Positions 37,879-47,808 of a stretch of 64,000 nucleotides of DNA are shown piece by piece. The DNA is from Synechococcus sp. WH 8016. GTDB lineage: Bacteria; Cyanobacteriota; Cyanobacteriia; PCC-6307; Cyanobiaceae. Made by a program: the position numbers and the translations under genes. Position 1 is the stretch's first letter. Each line of letters begins with the position of its first letter. The notes under the pieces were generated by a model that saw nothing but the letters and a program-made list of their open reading frames with translations, had not been told where the DNA came from and searched no databases. Location: the NCBI RefSeq assembly GCF_000230675.1, contig NZ_AGIK01000003.1:186001-250000 (forward strand). The letters run 5' to 3'.

Positions 37879-38112
37879 ATGACCACAACAATCCTCCGTA
37901 CCCCAATGGGCCTCGTCACCAAAGATGGCGAAGGTCACGACAATGTGTATGCCAAAGAGCCACCAATGGACTATGCGGCCGCCGATGCTGGTTGGGGCTT
38001 CCATGAGCGTGCAGAAAAGCTCAATGGACGCTTGGCAATGCTTGGCTTCGTTGCTGCCGTCGTCACAGAAATGATCACGGGCGAGAACTTATTGCATGCG
38101 ATCGGCCTTTAA
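37879..38112 (+). CDS. High-light-inducible protein (Hli/SCP family)
   Basis: 77 residues from ATG 37879, with GGAG at 37868-37871 as ribosome binding site. The single chlorophyll-binding-type helix carries EKLNGRLAMLGFVAAVVTEMI, matching the conserved ExxNGRxAMxGF motif. Hli proteins bind chlorophyll and carotenoid at photosystem II and dissipate excess energy under high light or stress. The N terminus is an extended polar segment. One gene only in the window. Confidence 0.9.
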   Translation: MTTTILRTPMGLVTKDGEGHDNVYAKEPPMDYAAADAGWGFHERAEKLNGRLAMLGFVAAVVTEMITGENLLHAIGL

Positions 38113-38139
38113 CAAGGTTCACAAAGATCAATTCATTGG

Positions 38140-38325
38140 ATGAAAACTATGAAACTATTATCCGCCCTTGCCGCTATTACTCTGATGGCTACTCCAGCAC
38201 AGGCAACGATGGGAGCAAAACCAAATCTCCTCATGGAAAAACTTTATTACGCCGAGGGGCGACAACACCCTGACCACCCACTGCATGGATCTTTTTCTGG
38301 ACTATGTTGCGGCACAGACAACTAA
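38140..38325 (+). CDS. Small secreted protein with paired cysteines, 61 aa
   Basis: 61 residues from ATG 38140 (or ATG 38149). Signal peptide KLLSALAAITLMATPAQA, cut before TMGAKPN. The mature part of about 38 residues ends GSFSGLCCGTDN with two adjacent cysteines. Follows the Hli gene by 27 bases on the same strand, so they could be co-expressed. Function unknown. Confidence 0.6.
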   Translation: MKTMKLLSALAAITLMATPAQATMGAKPNLLMEKLYYAEGRQHPDHPLHGSFSGLCCGTDN

Positions 38326-38400
38326 AGTATTCAATAACCTAAAAGCCAAAACCAAAGGGGTGCTGAACATTCAGGCTAAGCAAATCAATAAGATAAATCC

Positions 38401-38434
38401 GAGCAGCTTGACAATCATCCAGGACACGCTGCTC
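38401..38434. repeat. Inverted repeat in the gap after the secreted peptide gene
   Basis: GAGCAGC at 38401-38407 is repeated inverted as GCTGCTC at 38428-38434 with a 20-base loop. No U-tract follows. It may be an RNA hairpin downstream of the gene at 38140-38325; no function is assigned. Confidence 0.35.
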
Positions 38435-38532
38435 GCCTTGATGGATGGAGCTCTTATCTAGTTTTACTGCACACATTTAGACAAATACTTCACGAGCAAA
38501 CCCATATCCGAACAAGTCACTAGCGACAAAAC

Positions 38533-38733
38533 TCATCCAGCCTCAAGTTCAAACGACTGTTCAAGCAAACAACGGAAAAGCTGATCTTTGCTTTCTGCTA
38601 AAAACTGTTGTTCGAGGGGATCACCGCCAGGCCAATTGCGCAGCGCATCGCAAGTGGTTTTGTACGCCAATCGCAACGCTTCTCGGCTTAAGTGGACAGT
38701 CGCGACGATTTCTTCGGAATGATCCTGGGACAT
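38533..38733 (-). CDS. 66-residue hypothetical protein
   Basis: 66 residues, helical: HLSREALRLAYKTTCDALRNW and a C-terminal LLEQSFELEAG. The upstream gene on the same strand ends at 38745, so they likely form a two-gene unit. No family recalled. Confidence 0.55.
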   Translation of the reverse strand: MSQDHSEEIVATVHLSREALRLAYKTTCDALRNWPGGDPLEQQFLAESKDQLFRCLLEQSFELEAG

Positions 38734-38744
38734 GGGATAACTCG

Positions 38745-38903
38745 TTATTTTTCAGAAATGACGCGTGCTGTAGCAGCCTTTTGCATGAAGTAAAGGTCTA
38801 AAAGCTGTCCAGCTACTTCTTTAAGCTCATCCATATCGCTGGCCTGTTGGATAGCCCCCTGAAGCCGAAGCTTCTCGAATTGGAAGTGGAGAGGCAAACC
38901 CAT
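38745..38903 (-). CDS. 52-residue conserved-looking hypothetical protein
   Basis: ATG 38903 to TAA at 38745. Helical and typical of a real small protein: FQFEKLRLQGAIQQAS, then DELKEVAGQLLDLYFMQK. It is followed by the 66-residue gene on the same strand, 11 bases downstream. The name and function are unknown. Confidence 0.55.
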   Translation of the reverse strand: MGLPLHFQFEKLRLQGAIQQASDMDELKEVAGQLLDLYFMQKAATARVISEK

Positions 38904-39069
38904 GGCGAAGCAGTCGTTCCAATCGAATGTAAAGAACCATCAAGATTCAATTGGTAGTCATTTCTACTCAAAGCAAATCCCATGTCTCGGCCCATGGCCA
39001 TGCGCCATGGAGTGCAGCGCTAGCCGGGTCGCGCCGCAGCAAACACGGACTTTTGAAGGTGAGCTGAGA

Positions 39070-39141
<72 letters not shown>

Positions 39142-39197
39142 TTAGACAGGGATTCTGCCTGAAGGTGGCAGGCTACGTCCAACACTGTTTCTAAAAC

Positions 39198-39716
39198 ATG
39201 GCTTCCGGCCGGAAGCACGATCGCGCCACCTGTGTCCTCGCTCTGATCTACGGGGCCATCTGGTGGCCATGGCTAGGGATCAGTGGTGCCGCCGGCAGTG
39301 CCGCGGCCTTTTTATTCGGCGGCCTCTTTCTTTCCCCTGATCTCGATATCAATTCCAGGCCCTATCAACGCTGGGGTGTGCTGCGCTGGCTGTGGTGGCC
39401 CTACCAACGCCTGATCCATCACCGCTCGGTGCTATCGCACAGTCCATTTCTAGGAACGGCGATTCGGCTCGCCTATCTCAGCCTCCTCGTAGCGGCGATC
39501 AGCTGGCTAGGCAGCCGTTGGGGAACGCCTTCGCCAGAACAATGGCGAAGCTGGCTGCAACAGGCATGGAAGGAATCATCAAACGCCATTTTGATCGGGT
39601 TGATTGGTCTTGAGGCAAGCGCTTGGTTGCATCTGATTCAAGACGGGGACCCCATGCCAAAACTGCCGATCAAGCGTCCGCTGTCGCCCAAACGAAGACG
39701 CCGACGCCGAGGTTGA
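39198..39716 (+). CDS. DUF2227-like membrane protein
   Basis: 172 residues. ASGRKHDRATCVLALIYG at the start and LIHHRSVLSHSPFLGTAIRL near 72-90 carry His-rich putative metal-binding patches, alternating with hydrophobic segments. The C terminus is basic and ends KRRRRRRG. A 6-bp repeat starts at the stop codon. Function unknown, but the family is often annotated as metal-binding and membrane-located. Confidence 0.78.
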   Translation: MASGRKHDRATCVLALIYGAIWWPWLGISGAAGSAAAFLFGGLFLSPDLDINSRPYQRWGVLRWLWWPYQRLIHHRSVLSHSPFLGTAIRLAYLSLLVAAISWLGSRWGTPSPEQWRSWLQQAWKESSNAILIGLIGLEASAWLHLIQDGDPMPKLPIKRPLSPKRRRRRRG

Positions 39717-39748
39717 CCTTGGCCTAGACCTTGACCTTGACCTTGACG
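39713..39748. repeat. Six imperfect hexamer repeats around the stop of the DUF2227-like gene
   Basis: TTGACC, TTGGCC, TAGACC, TTGACC, TTGACC, TTGACG follow in register from 39713. The stop codon TGA (39714-39716) lies in the first unit. Short-period expansion is the simplest explanation. Confidence 0.85.
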
Positions 39749-39813
39749 CCCTCGTTGAGCACGGCTGGTGGCTGTCCTGCCAACGAGACTTAAAGACTCC
39801 TCCACCTACCCCC

Positions 39814-40656
39814 ATGAGCGACGCCATGCACGATCTGGTCGAGGTGGTCGCGCAATTACGCGACCCCGACCACGGTTGCCCTTGGGACCTCAAGCAAACG
39901 CATCAGAGCTTGGTGCCCTATGTCCTAGAGGAAGCTCACGAAGTCGTGGACGCGATCCGCCATGGGGATGATCGGCACCTCAAGGAGGAGTTAGGCGATT
40001 TGCTTCTGCAAGTGGTGCTCCATGCCCAACTCGCTCAGGAGCAACAACGCTTCGATCTCGACGCGATTGCACGTGGAATCACGGACAAGTTGATTCGCCG
40101 CCATCCGCATGTCTTTGGCCATGCAGAAGCCCATGACAGCGAAACCGTCTCCGCGAATTGGGACAGCATCAAAGCCGCAGAACAAACGGAACGGGGAGAG
40201 ATTTCCTCCGAATCAACCAGCCCATTGAGCGATCAACTCACCAAGAAAGTCCGTGGACAACCCGCTCTGGCTGGAGCGATGACCATCTCGCGCAAAGCCG
40301 CCAAGGCGGGGTTTGAGTGGGATGACATGAAGGGGGTTTGGGACAAAGTGCATGAGGAGCTTGATGAACTCAAGGAAGCGGTGTCTTCTGGTGATCAACA
40401 ACATGCTCAGGAAGAGCTTGGTGACTTGTTGTTCACGCTTGTGAATGTGGCTCGCTGGTGTGAGATCCAGCCGGAAGAAGGTCTCGCCGGCACCAACCAG
40501 CGCTTTCTCGATCGCTTCTCTCGCGTGGAAACCGCCCTGGGAGGAGATCTCCAAGGACGCAGCATCAAGGAGCTTGAAATGGTGTGGCAACAAGCAAAGC
40601 TGGCAATCCGTGCTGAACAAGCCTCCAAGCCCACAGCACCCAACAACCACCGCTGA
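39814..40656 (+). CDS. mazG: Nucleoside triphosphate pyrophosphohydrolase MazG
   Basis: 280 residues in two MazG domains. The first has LREDPDHGCPWDLKQTHQSL-type features and EEAHEV...EELGDLLLQV; the second has KVHEELDELKEAV...EELGDLLFTLVN. Hydrolyses (d)NTPs to the monophosphate, a house-cleaning activity. Start ATG 39814, with CTACCCCC upstream rather than a clear ribosome binding site. Faces the arfB gene tail-to-tail, 22 bases away. Confidence 0.95.
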   Translation: MSDAMHDLVEVVAQLRDPDHGCPWDLKQTHQSLVPYVLEEAHEVVDAIRHGDDRHLKEELGDLLLQVVLHAQLAQEQQRFDLDAIARGITDKLIRRHPHVFGHAEAHDSETVSANWDSIKAAEQTERGEISSESTSPLSDQLTKKVRGQPALAGAMTISRKAAKAGFEWDDMKGVWDKVHEELDELKEAVSSGDQQHAQEELGDLLFTLVNVARWCEIQPEEGLAGTNQRFLDRFSRVETALGGDLQGRSIKELEMVWQQAKLAIRAEQASKPTAPNNHR

Positions 40657-40678
40657 CAGTGGGCAAGCGCCCCATCGA

Positions 40679-41113
40679 TCAATCGTCCAATGACGGACGC
40701 TGTTGGCGATTTCTTTTGATCTGACCGCGACGCCCTTTGGCCTCAAGCCGTCGCTGCACCGCACCTCTGCCAGGCCGCGTAGCCCGGCGCTGGGGAGGCG
40801 GTGGCTTCAAGCCCTCACGCAACAGATCAGCAAGCCGAGCCATCGCTCGCTGGCGGTTTTGCCACTGAGATCGCTCCTCTGCTGCCACCACACGCACACA
40901 ACCATCCACCAGTCGCGATCCCAGGGCCTCCATCAGCCGTTGTCGCCGAAAGGGGCCCAGCGCCGACGAATTCGCCAGATCGAACACCAGCTCAACCCGA
41001 GAATCCGTGGTGTTCACGCCCTGCCCTCCAGGACCTGAAGCGCGAGAAAACCGCCATTGAAGCTCCCTTGAAGGGATCACCAGGCGAGCATTCACGGTGA
41101 GGTCCTGGGGCAT
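40679..41113 (-). CDS. arfB: Peptidyl-tRNA hydrolase ArfB-like release factor
   Basis: 144 residues with the catalytic GGQ at 29-31 in SGPGGQGVNTTDSRV and the class I release-factor-type fold, followed by a basic C-terminal tail (RRATRPGRGAVQRRLEAKGRRGQIKRN, cited in part) that in ArfB enters the mRNA channel. Rescues stalled ribosomes without a codon. GTG/ATG start ambiguity is not seen; ATG 41113 is used. Confidence 0.9.
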   Translation of the reverse strand: MPQDLTVNARLVIPSRELQWRFSRASGPGGQGVNTTDSRVELVFDLANSSALGPFRRQRLMEALGSRLVDGCVRVVAAEERSQWQNRQRAMARLADLLREGLKPPPPQRRATRPGRGAVQRRLEAKGRRGQIKRNRQQRPSLDD

Positions 41114-41235
41114 CGTTCCAGCACTCCGTCACGGCATCAATCGCTGAACGACCGACTGACACCCCTGACCTTGGCATTTCGCCTTCAAACCGGTGCTGGT
41201 TTTAGCTGGATGGAGCGAACGTCTAGCGACCCGCC

Positions 41236-42099
41236 ATGACCACGGCACCTCAGACCAGTGGCAACTGGATCGATGAGCACCACAACGGCGTGCGCTACGG
41301 CCTGGAGGGACGCGTGCTGGTGGACGAGACCAGCCCGTTTCAGCGCATCACTGTGATCGATAGCCAGCGCTACGGGAAAGGACTCCTCTTAGACGGCTGC
41401 TGGATGACGGCAGAACACCAGGAACGCCACTATCACGAACCATTAGTCCATCCTGCGCTCTGTTCGGCCAAGGCCATCGAGCGCGTGCTGGTGATCGGCG
41501 GTGGTGATGGCGGGACCGCCCGCGAATGCCTGCGCCACCCAGGGGTGAAGCACCTCGACATGGTGGAGATCGACCGCCGGGTTGTGGAGCTCAGCCAAGA
41601 ACACCTCCCTTCAATCGGAGCCGGGTGCTGGAACGACCCCCGCTTCCAGCTGAGAATTGGTGATGGAATCGCCTGGGCTGCTGAAGCTGAAGACGCGTCT
41701 TACGACGTAGTGCTGGTGGATGGATCCGACCCCACGGGGCCCGCGGAAGGCCTGTTCAACCGTGCCTTCTTTGGCCACTGCTGCCGCATCCTCAAGCCGG
41801 GGGGTGTCTTTGCCACTCAAAGCGAATCACCCGAAGCCTTCCGCCAAGTGCACATCGACATGGTGAAGCTCATTCGGGAGCTGTTTGGCCACGCTGATCC
41901 TCTCTACGGCTGGGTGCCGATGTATCCCAGTGGCTGGTGGAGCTGGACCTTTGCCGCAAAGGATGGGCCCCGTTACCTCACCGTTCAAAACGAACGCGCC
42001 ACGGCCGTGGCCGAAGGGTGTGCCATCTGGAGTCCCCGCTGGCAGCAAGGAGCCTTCCACACCATTCCAGCCTTCATTGAACGGGAACTGAATCCATGA
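41236..42099 (+). CDS. speE: Spermidine synthase
   Basis: 287-residue aminopropyltransferase. [30 protein letters not shown] (cited in part) is the SAM-derivative-binding motif, with catalytic Asp in [15 protein letters not shown]. Transfers an aminopropyl group from decarboxylated SAM to putrescine. The stop overlaps the start of speB in ATGA, so the pair is coupled and forms a polyamine module. Confidence 0.95.
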   Translation: MTTAPQTSGNWIDEHHNGVRYGLEGRVLVDETSPFQRITVIDSQRYGKGLLLDGCWMTAEHQERHYHEPLVHPALCSAKAIERVLVIGGGDGGTARECLRHPGVKHLDMVEIDRRVVELSQEHLPSIGAGCWNDPRFQLRIGDGIAWAAEAEDASYDVVLVDGSDPTGPAEGLFNRAFFGHCCRILKPGGVFATQSESPEAFRQVHIDMVKLIRELFGHADPLYGWVPMYPSGWWSWTFAAKDGPRYLTVQNERATAVAEGCAIWSPRWQQGAFHTIPAFIERELNP

Positions 42100-42977
42100 C
42101 CAATCCCAAAGCCCAACCGATGGATCAGAGCCTGTTTGACGATGAAGGTGCCATTTTCATGGGAGCGCAGCGCAATCCTGAGGGGTGCCGCGTGGCCCTC
42201 TTTGGCGTGCCCTATGACGGCACCACCTCATTCCGCCCTGGCACCCGCTTTGGCCCAGCCGCGATTCGTGAGGTGAGCACAGGTCTTGAGACCTACTGCC
42301 CCCAGCTGGATCGGGACCTCGAAGACATCGCTTACGCCGACATAGGAGCTGTTGAGATTCCCTATGGCGATCCGGAGCCCGTTGTGAATGCCGTGCGCCA
42401 CGCCACCAGCACAGTGCTAGGTGCAGGGCTGAAACCGCTGATGCTGGGCGGTGAGCATTCCATCAGTTCTGGTGCGGTTGCTGCTGTAGCGGAGCAACAC
42501 CCCGACCTCGTGCTCGTGCAACTCGATGCCCATGCCGACCTCCGGCATGAGTGGCTTGGAGCCCGTCACAGCCATGCCTGCGCCATGCGCCGCTGTTTGG
42601 AGGTGCTTCCCAGCCAACAGCTCATGCAGATTGCAATCCGTAGCGGCACCTGTGATGAGTTCAAAGAACTGCGTCGCAGCGGACGCCTGATCTCCATTCA
42701 AGACATCCCGGAGCGAATGAACGCGCTCAGGGGACGGCCGATCTACCTCACAGTGGACCTCGACTGGTTCGACCCGGCTGTGATGCCAGGGACAGGGACC
42801 CCAGAACCAGGTGGATTTGTGTGGAACGATTTCGCAGCCGTCATCAACGAGCTAAACAATCACCGCCTCATCGGAGCAGACGTGGTGGAACTCGCTCCTC
42901 AACTCGATCCGAGTGGGATTAGTAGCGTTTTGGCGGCCAAAGTCACACGCAGCCTGCTGCTCTTGCTGGCCCAATAA
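42096..42977 (+). CDS. speB: Agmatinase/arginase-family ureohydrolase
   Basis: 293 residues. The two-metal site motifs are [22 protein letters not shown] and [21 protein letters not shown]. Agmatinase makes putrescine and urea from agmatine, feeding speE directly. The ATGA overlap with speE supports that function. Urea released here could be used by the urease system at the other end of the window. Confidence 0.93.
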   Translation: MTNPKAQPMDQSLFDDEGAIFMGAQRNPEGCRVALFGVPYDGTTSFRPGTRFGPAAIREVSTGLETYCPQLDRDLEDIAYADIGAVEIPYGDPEPVVNAVRHATSTVLGAGLKPLMLGGEHSISSGAVAAVAEQHPDLVLVQLDAHADLRHEWLGARHSHACAMRRCLEVLPSQQLMQIAIRSGTCDEFKELRRSGRLISIQDIPERMNALRGRPIYLTVDLDWFDPAVMPGTGTPEPGGFVWNDFAAVINELNNHRLIGADVVELAPQLDPSGISSVLAAKVTRSLLLLLAQ

Positions 42978-43120
42978 GCAACGCAAACCATCGCTCAGGC
43001 ATTCAATCAACGCCATGAAACATCAAACAACCAAGCATTAAGACTTGGCGTTGATAAGCCCCCTAGCCCTCCAGCCTCAACAAAGAATCCAACACGACCA
43101 AAATAAATTTTGAGCCGAAT

Positions 43121-43468
43121 TCATAACCGAACGGTTCGTTCGGAATCCTGATCAGACGTTTGCATCGAATCACATAAATCCAACTGACGATCCATGGGGA
43201 TCAACAGAGGTTCCTGAAGATTGAGCTCGGGAAGTGATGGTGGACGACACGTCCAGTGGTGACAAAACACCTGGCTCGCCAACTCCGCATGAACGGTCAG
43301 TCGTCGCAACCGACACCATCCAGATCCTGTTGCTGCAGGGGGAGTGCAGTGCACGCAGGATTGACAACTTGACTGAGTCACATCACGCCTGCAGAAACGC
43401 GAGCTCAGACTAAGGACGCTTGCCAAAGCGGACCACAAAACCGCCGCAATCTGCTGCTTTGCTTCCAC
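43121..43468 (-). CDS. Cysteine-rich hypothetical protein, 115 aa
   Basis: 115 residues from GTG 43468. Residues about 24-70 hold CRRD, a CQSCVHC cluster, SGWCRLRRLTVHAE and FCHHWTC, which could bind one or two zinc ions or an iron-sulfur cluster. The rest is hydrophobic at the N terminus and acidic at the C terminus. It lies alone, on the opposite strand to gcvT. A competing 65-residue frame is poorer. Confidence 0.5.
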   Translation of the reverse strand: MEAKQQIAAVLWSALASVLSLSSRFCRRDVTQSSCQSCVHCTPPAATGSGWCRLRRLTVHAELASQVFCHHWTCRPPSLPELNLQEPLLIPMDRQLDLCDSMQTSDQDSERTVRL

Positions 43469-43534
43469 TTCCGGGAATCATTCCGATGCAAGAGCAAAGT
43501 TGGTTCATAGGATTTGCGTGCTCGCACCTCGGTC

Positions 43535-44644
43535 ATGGACTTGAACTTCACACCGCTCCATGACCTCTGCATCGCGGCCGGAGGTCGCATGGTGTCCTTC
43601 GCTGGATGGGAGATGCCCGTTCAGTTTTCAGGGCTCATGGCTGAGCACAAGGCCGTTCGCAACGGCAGTGGCATGTTTGATATTTCCCACATGGGAGTTC
43701 TGCGCATTGAAGGTGCCAATCCCAAAGATGCTTTACAAGAACTCTTCCCGAGTGATCTGCACCGAATCGGTCCGGGGCAAGCCTGCTATTCGGTGTTGCT
43801 GAATGAGCAGGGCGGAATCATTGATGACTTAATCATTTACGACCTAGGACCATCGTTGGTAAATGCGAACCACGAAACCTTGCTGGTTGTGATCAATGCA
43901 GCTTGCGCAGAAACCGACACAGCCTGGATTCGCCACCATCTTGAGAAAGCTGATCTGCAGGTCCTCGACGAAAAGAAGGACGGGGTGTTGGTTGCTCTCC
44001 AAGGGCCAACGGCCATCAGCCTGCTGGAGCGATTGAGTGGCAGCGATCTCAGCGAGCTACCGCGCTTTGGCCACTGCAGTCTCAACATTCACGGGCTGAA
44101 AGCTCCGGTTTTCACAGCCCGCACGGGCTACACCGGAGAGGATGGCGTGGAGCTGCTGCTCAACGCAGACGACGGACGGCAGCTCTGGCAGCAATTGCTT
44201 GAGGAGGGCGTGACACCCTGCGGCCTTGGCGCTCGCGACACCCTGCGACTGGAAGCAGCCATGCATCTTTACGGCCAAGACATGGACGCCGGCACCACCC
44301 CCTTTGAGGCGGGCTTGGGGTGGCTGGTGCATCTGGAGATGCCAGCCAGCTTCATCGGACGGGACGCGCTTGAGCAAGCTGCTGAACAGGGACCGTCCAA
44401 GCGTCTGGTGGGCTTGAAGCTGAAGGGGCGGTCGATTGCTCGCCACGATTACCCCGTCATCCACAACGGGACGACCGTGGGCGTGGTGACAAGCGGCAGC
44501 TGGTCTCCCACCCTCGAAGAGCCCATTGCTCTCGCCTCCGTTCCCCCAGCCCTCGCCAAACTCGGCACAGAGCTGAGCGTGGAGATCCGTGGACAGCTGC
44601 AGCCGGCCACTGTCGTGAAACGCCCGTTCTATCGCCGTTCCTAG
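43535..44644 (+). CDS. gcvT: Aminomethyltransferase, glycine cleavage T protein
   Basis: 369 residues from ATG 43535 (the frame opens at TTG 43514). It starts [26 protein letters not shown] and carries the tetrahydrofolate-binding layout with [11 protein letters not shown] and a catalytic Asp near 90-100 (YDLGPS region). Moves the methylene group from lipoyl-GcvH to THF. Located far from gcvP and gcvH, with aspS next on the same strand. Confidence 0.97.
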   Translation: MDLNFTPLHDLCIAAGGRMVSFAGWEMPVQFSGLMAEHKAVRNGSGMFDISHMGVLRIEGANPKDALQELFPSDLHRIGPGQACYSVLLNEQGGIIDDLIIYDLGPSLVNANHETLLVVINAACAETDTAWIRHHLEKADLQVLDEKKDGVLVALQGPTAISLLERLSGSDLSELPRFGHCSLNIHGLKAPVFTARTGYTGEDGVELLLNADDGRQLWQQLLEEGVTPCGLGARDTLRLEAAMHLYGQDMDAGTTPFEAGLGWLVHLEMPASFIGRDALEQAAEQGPSKRLVGLKLKGRSIARHDYPVIHNGTTVGVVTSGSWSPTLEEPIALASVPPALAKLGTELSVEIRGQLQPATVVKRPFYRRS

Positions 44645-44718
44645 TTGGGGCACGGGCTCCTGGGCACAGGTCGTGGGCACAGGCTGTGGGACACTCGCCT
44701 CTCTCCAGCGAAACTCCC

Positions 44719-46554
44719 ATGCGCAGCAACGGATGCGGCGACCTGCGCGACACGCACATCGACGAAACCGTTCAGCTCTGCGGCTGGGTGGATCGTCGCC
44801 GCGACCATGGCGGGGTGATTTTTATCGACCTGCGCGACCGCAGCGGCACGGTTCAAATCACCGTGGATCCCGACCTAGGTGCTGATGCCTTTGCTGTTGC
44901 CGAACACTTGCGCAGTGAAACCGTCTTACAAGTCGAGGGCTTGGTTCGGGCCCGTCCTGGTGAGTCGCTGAATGACCGACTGGCCACCGGTGCGGTGGAG
45001 GTTTTAGCGAGCAGCATCCACGTGCTCAACAGGGTGAAGGGCACGTTGCCCTTTCCTGTGTCTGTGCATGACGAGGAAAACACGCGCGAAGAACTGCGCC
45101 TCCGCCACCGCTTCTTAGATCTGCGCCGCAAGCGCATGAACGACAACCTGCGCTTGCGTGCCCAAACGATCCAAACGGCACGCCGATTCCTTGAAGACGA
45201 AGGGTTTATCGAAGTGGAAACTCCGGTGCTGACCCGCTCAACCCCAGAGGGCGCCAGGGATTACATCCTTCCAAGTCGCGTCTGCGGTGGTGAATGGTTC
45301 GCACTCCCCCAGTCCCCGCAGTTGTTTAAGCAGTTGCTGATGGTGGGCGGCATTGAGCGGTACTACCAAGTGGCTCGCTGCTTCCGCGATGAGGACCTAC
45401 GGGCAGATCGGCAACCTGAGTTCACGCAACTGGACATGGAGATGAGCTTCATGGGCCAGGAAGAGATCCTCGCGCTCAACGAGCGTCTGATTGCCGCCAT
45501 TTGGAAAACGGTCAAAGGGATTGATCTGCCTCTGCCCTTTCCACGCCTGACTTGGCACGAGGCGATGGAGCGCTACGGCACGGATCGCCCCGACACCCGA
45601 TACGGCATGGAGCTCACCAATGTGAGCGACATCGTGAAAGACATGGGCTTCAAGGTGTTCAGTGGAGCCGTGAAGTCCGGCGGCTCCGTGAAGTGCATTG
45701 CGGTTGCCGGAGGCAATGACGCTGTGTCCAATGTGCGGATCAAACCCGGTGGTGATGTGTTCAGCGAAGCCCAAGCGGCAGGAGCCGGTGGCTTGGCCTT
45801 CATCCGGGTGCGAGAGGGCGGCGAAATCGACACCATCGGCGCCATCAAAGACAACCTCTCAGACGAGCAAAAACAAACCCTGCTGCAGCGCACCGGGGCT
45901 GAGCCCGGAACCCTGCTGCTCTTTGGCGCTGGAGACACCGCGACGGTGAACAAAGCTCTCGACCGCGTGCGCCAGTATCTCGCCAAAGAGATGGGGCTCG
46001 TGAAGCCCGATAGGGAGAACGATCAGTGGAATTTTCTCTGGGTCGTCGATTTCCCGATGTTCGAATTCAACAAGGACGAAAATCGGCTTGAAGCCCTGCA
46101 CCATCCCTTCTGCGCCCCAAACACCACCGACCTGGGCGATAACGCTGAAGATTGGGGAAAAAACCTCCCCACCGCACGAGCTCAGGCCTACGACCTGGTT
46201 CTCAACGGCCTGGAACTAGGAGGGGGCTCCCTGCGCATCCACGACTCCGCCCTGCAACGTGAAGTCCTGAACAGCATTGGGCTTGCTCCGGAGGAGGCCC
46301 AAGAGCAGTTCGGATTCTTGGTTGATGCCCTCGACATGGGCGCACCTCCCCACGGTGGACTGGCGTTTGGTGTGGACCGCATGGTGATGTTGCTCGCGGG
46401 AGAGGACTCCATCCGCGACACGATTGCGTTCCCGAAAACCCAGCAGGCCCGTTGCCTCATGACGGCAGCGCCGGCAGGGGTCTCCGGGCAGCAGCTCGAG
46501 GATCTGCATGTCGCGAGCACCTGGGTAGATCCCGTGACAGAGAACACTGACTAG
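44719..46554 (+). CDS. aspS: Aspartyl-tRNA synthetase
   Basis: Class II synthetase, 611 residues from ATG 44719 (RSNGCGDLR...). The N-terminal OB fold has [22 protein letters not shown], motif 2 is [20 protein letters not shown], and motif 3 is [13 protein letters not shown]. The upstream open frame to GTG 44686 is not conserved-looking. May also charge tRNA-Asn if no AsnRS is present; this cannot be decided from here. Confidence 0.96.
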   Translation: MRSNGCGDLRDTHIDETVQLCGWVDRRRDHGGVIFIDLRDRSGTVQITVDPDLGADAFAVAEHLRSETVLQVEGLVRARPGESLNDRLATGAVEVLASSIHVLNRVKGTLPFPVSVHDEENTREELRLRHRFLDLRRKRMNDNLRLRAQTIQTARRFLEDEGFIEVETPVLTRSTPEGARDYILPSRVCGGEWFALPQSPQLFKQLLMVGGIERYYQVARCFRDEDLRADRQPEFTQLDMEMSFMGQEEILALNERLIAAIWKTVKGIDLPLPFPRLTWHEAMERYGTDRPDTRYGMELTNVSDIVKDMGFKVFSGAVKSGGSVKCIAVAGGNDAVSNVRIKPGGDVFSEAQAAGAGGLAFIRVREGGEIDTIGAIKDNLSDEQKQTLLQRTGAEPGTLLLFGAGDTATVNKALDRVRQYLAKEMGLVKPDRENDQWNFLWVVDFPMFEFNKDENRLEALHHPFCAPNTTDLGDNAEDWGKNLPTARAQAYDLVLNGLELGGGSLRIHDSALQREVLNSIGLAPEEAQEQFGFLVDALDMGAPPHGGLAFGVDRMVMLLAGEDSIRDTIAFPKTQQARCLMTAAPAGVSGQQLEDLHVASTWVDPVTENTD

Positions 46555-46647
46555 TCGGAGCGCAAAACCCGAACAGAAACCGACGTTTCTGCAGACCAAC
46601 TGGCTTAAACCGAGACCCTTGAGACATCTCATCGAATTCTCAGTCCT

Positions 46648-47778
46648 TTGTCCGCCAGCTCCTCATCGACGGGATCCACCCCGATCCGCTGGAGCGGCGG
46701 CAACGACCTGTTGCGTCTCTACTTGCAGGACATCGGTCGGGTGGACCTGCTCACCGCTGAAGACGAGGTGGTGTTGTCGCGCCTCGTGCAGCAATACGAG
46801 CGCCTAAAGCGCGAAGAACGTCAATTCGCCGAAGATCATCCGGCAATCGAACGGTTGCTATGCCTTGAGGAACTGCAGTTGAGAGAGGCGAACCATCTCT
46901 CTCACTGGCCCACAAGACAGGAATGGGCACGGGCTGCCGAGATGCCCTTGCAAGAGCTGAACCTGGCCCTCACCGAGGGCTATCAAACCTGGGCGGATCT
47001 GATCACCTCCGACAGCCGTGACCTGCAACGGCGTCTGCGTGAGGGGCGGAAGGCCCGTGACCGGATGATCCAGGCCAATTTGCGCTTGGTGGTGGCCGTA
47101 GCGAAGAAGTACCAGCACCGAGGCATGGAGCTGCTGGATCTCGTCCAGGAAGGCACGTTGGGGCTGGAACGGGCGGTCGAAAAGTTCGATTCCACCCGAG
47201 GCTTTCGCTTCAGTACCTACTCCTACTGGTGGATTCGCCAAGGCATCACCAGGGCGATCGCCACCCAAAGCCGCACCATCCGCCTCCCCGTCCACATCAC
47301 CGAAAAGCTCAACCGCATCAAACGGGTGCAGCAAGAAATTGCCAGCACGGAGGGGCGCACCGCTTCGGTGACAGACCTAGCGAGGGAGCTCAGCGTCAGC
47401 GAAGACACCGTGCGTCAAACCCTGGCTCGCGTCCCCCGTTCCGTCTCCCTGGAAACCAAGGTGGGCCGGGATCAAGACACCCAGCTTGGAGAGCTCCTCG
47501 AAGACGAGCACGCCACACCAGAGCAGACCCTCACCCGTGATGCACTCCACGACGATCTCGAACACCTGCTGGATGAGCTCACCCCGAGGGAAGCCACCGT
47601 GATTCGCTGTCGCTTTGGACTTGAAGACGACACTCCCCGAACCCTCGCTCAAATCGGCGAAGACATGAACCTCTCCCGCGAGAGGGTGCGTCAGATCGAA
47701 ACCCGAGCCCTTTTGAAGCTGCGCCAACCCCAGCGCCGCAGCAAGGTGCGCGATTACATCCAAGCCCTGGATTCCTAA
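46648..47778 (+). CDS. Sigma-70 family RNA polymerase sigma factor (group 2-like)
   Basis: 376 residues from TTG 46648. Region 1.2 is LLRLYLQDIGRVDLLTAEDEV; region 2 has NLRLVVAVAKKYQHRGMELLDLVQEG and STYSYWWIRQGITRAI; regions 3 and 4 end with the LSRERVRQIETRAL recognition helix. The lack of a long region 1.1 and the cyanobacterial organisation point to a non-primary sigma that switches promoters under stress or with light or nitrogen. Specific regulon unknown. Confidence 0.93.
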   Translation: MSASSSSTGSTPIRWSGGNDLLRLYLQDIGRVDLLTAEDEVVLSRLVQQYERLKREERQFAEDHPAIERLLCLEELQLREANHLSHWPTRQEWARAAEMPLQELNLALTEGYQTWADLITSDSRDLQRRLREGRKARDRMIQANLRLVVAVAKKYQHRGMELLDLVQEGTLGLERAVEKFDSTRGFRFSTYSYWWIRQGITRAIATQSRTIRLPVHITEKLNRIKRVQQEIASTEGRTASVTDLARELSVSEDTVRQTLARVPRSVSLETKVGRDQDTQLGELLEDEHATPEQTLTRDALHDDLEHLLDELTPREATVIRCRFGLEDDTPRTLAQIGEDMNLSRERVRQIETRALLKLRQPQRRSKVRDYIQALDS

Positions 47779-47808
47779 ACCAACCAGCCGTTTCCACTCT
47801 CACCAACC

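Noticed and set aside
42978-43534. Glycine riboswitch upstream of gcvT
   Set aside because: I looked for tandem glycine-aptamer features in this gap and in 6277-6392 and saw none that I could support.
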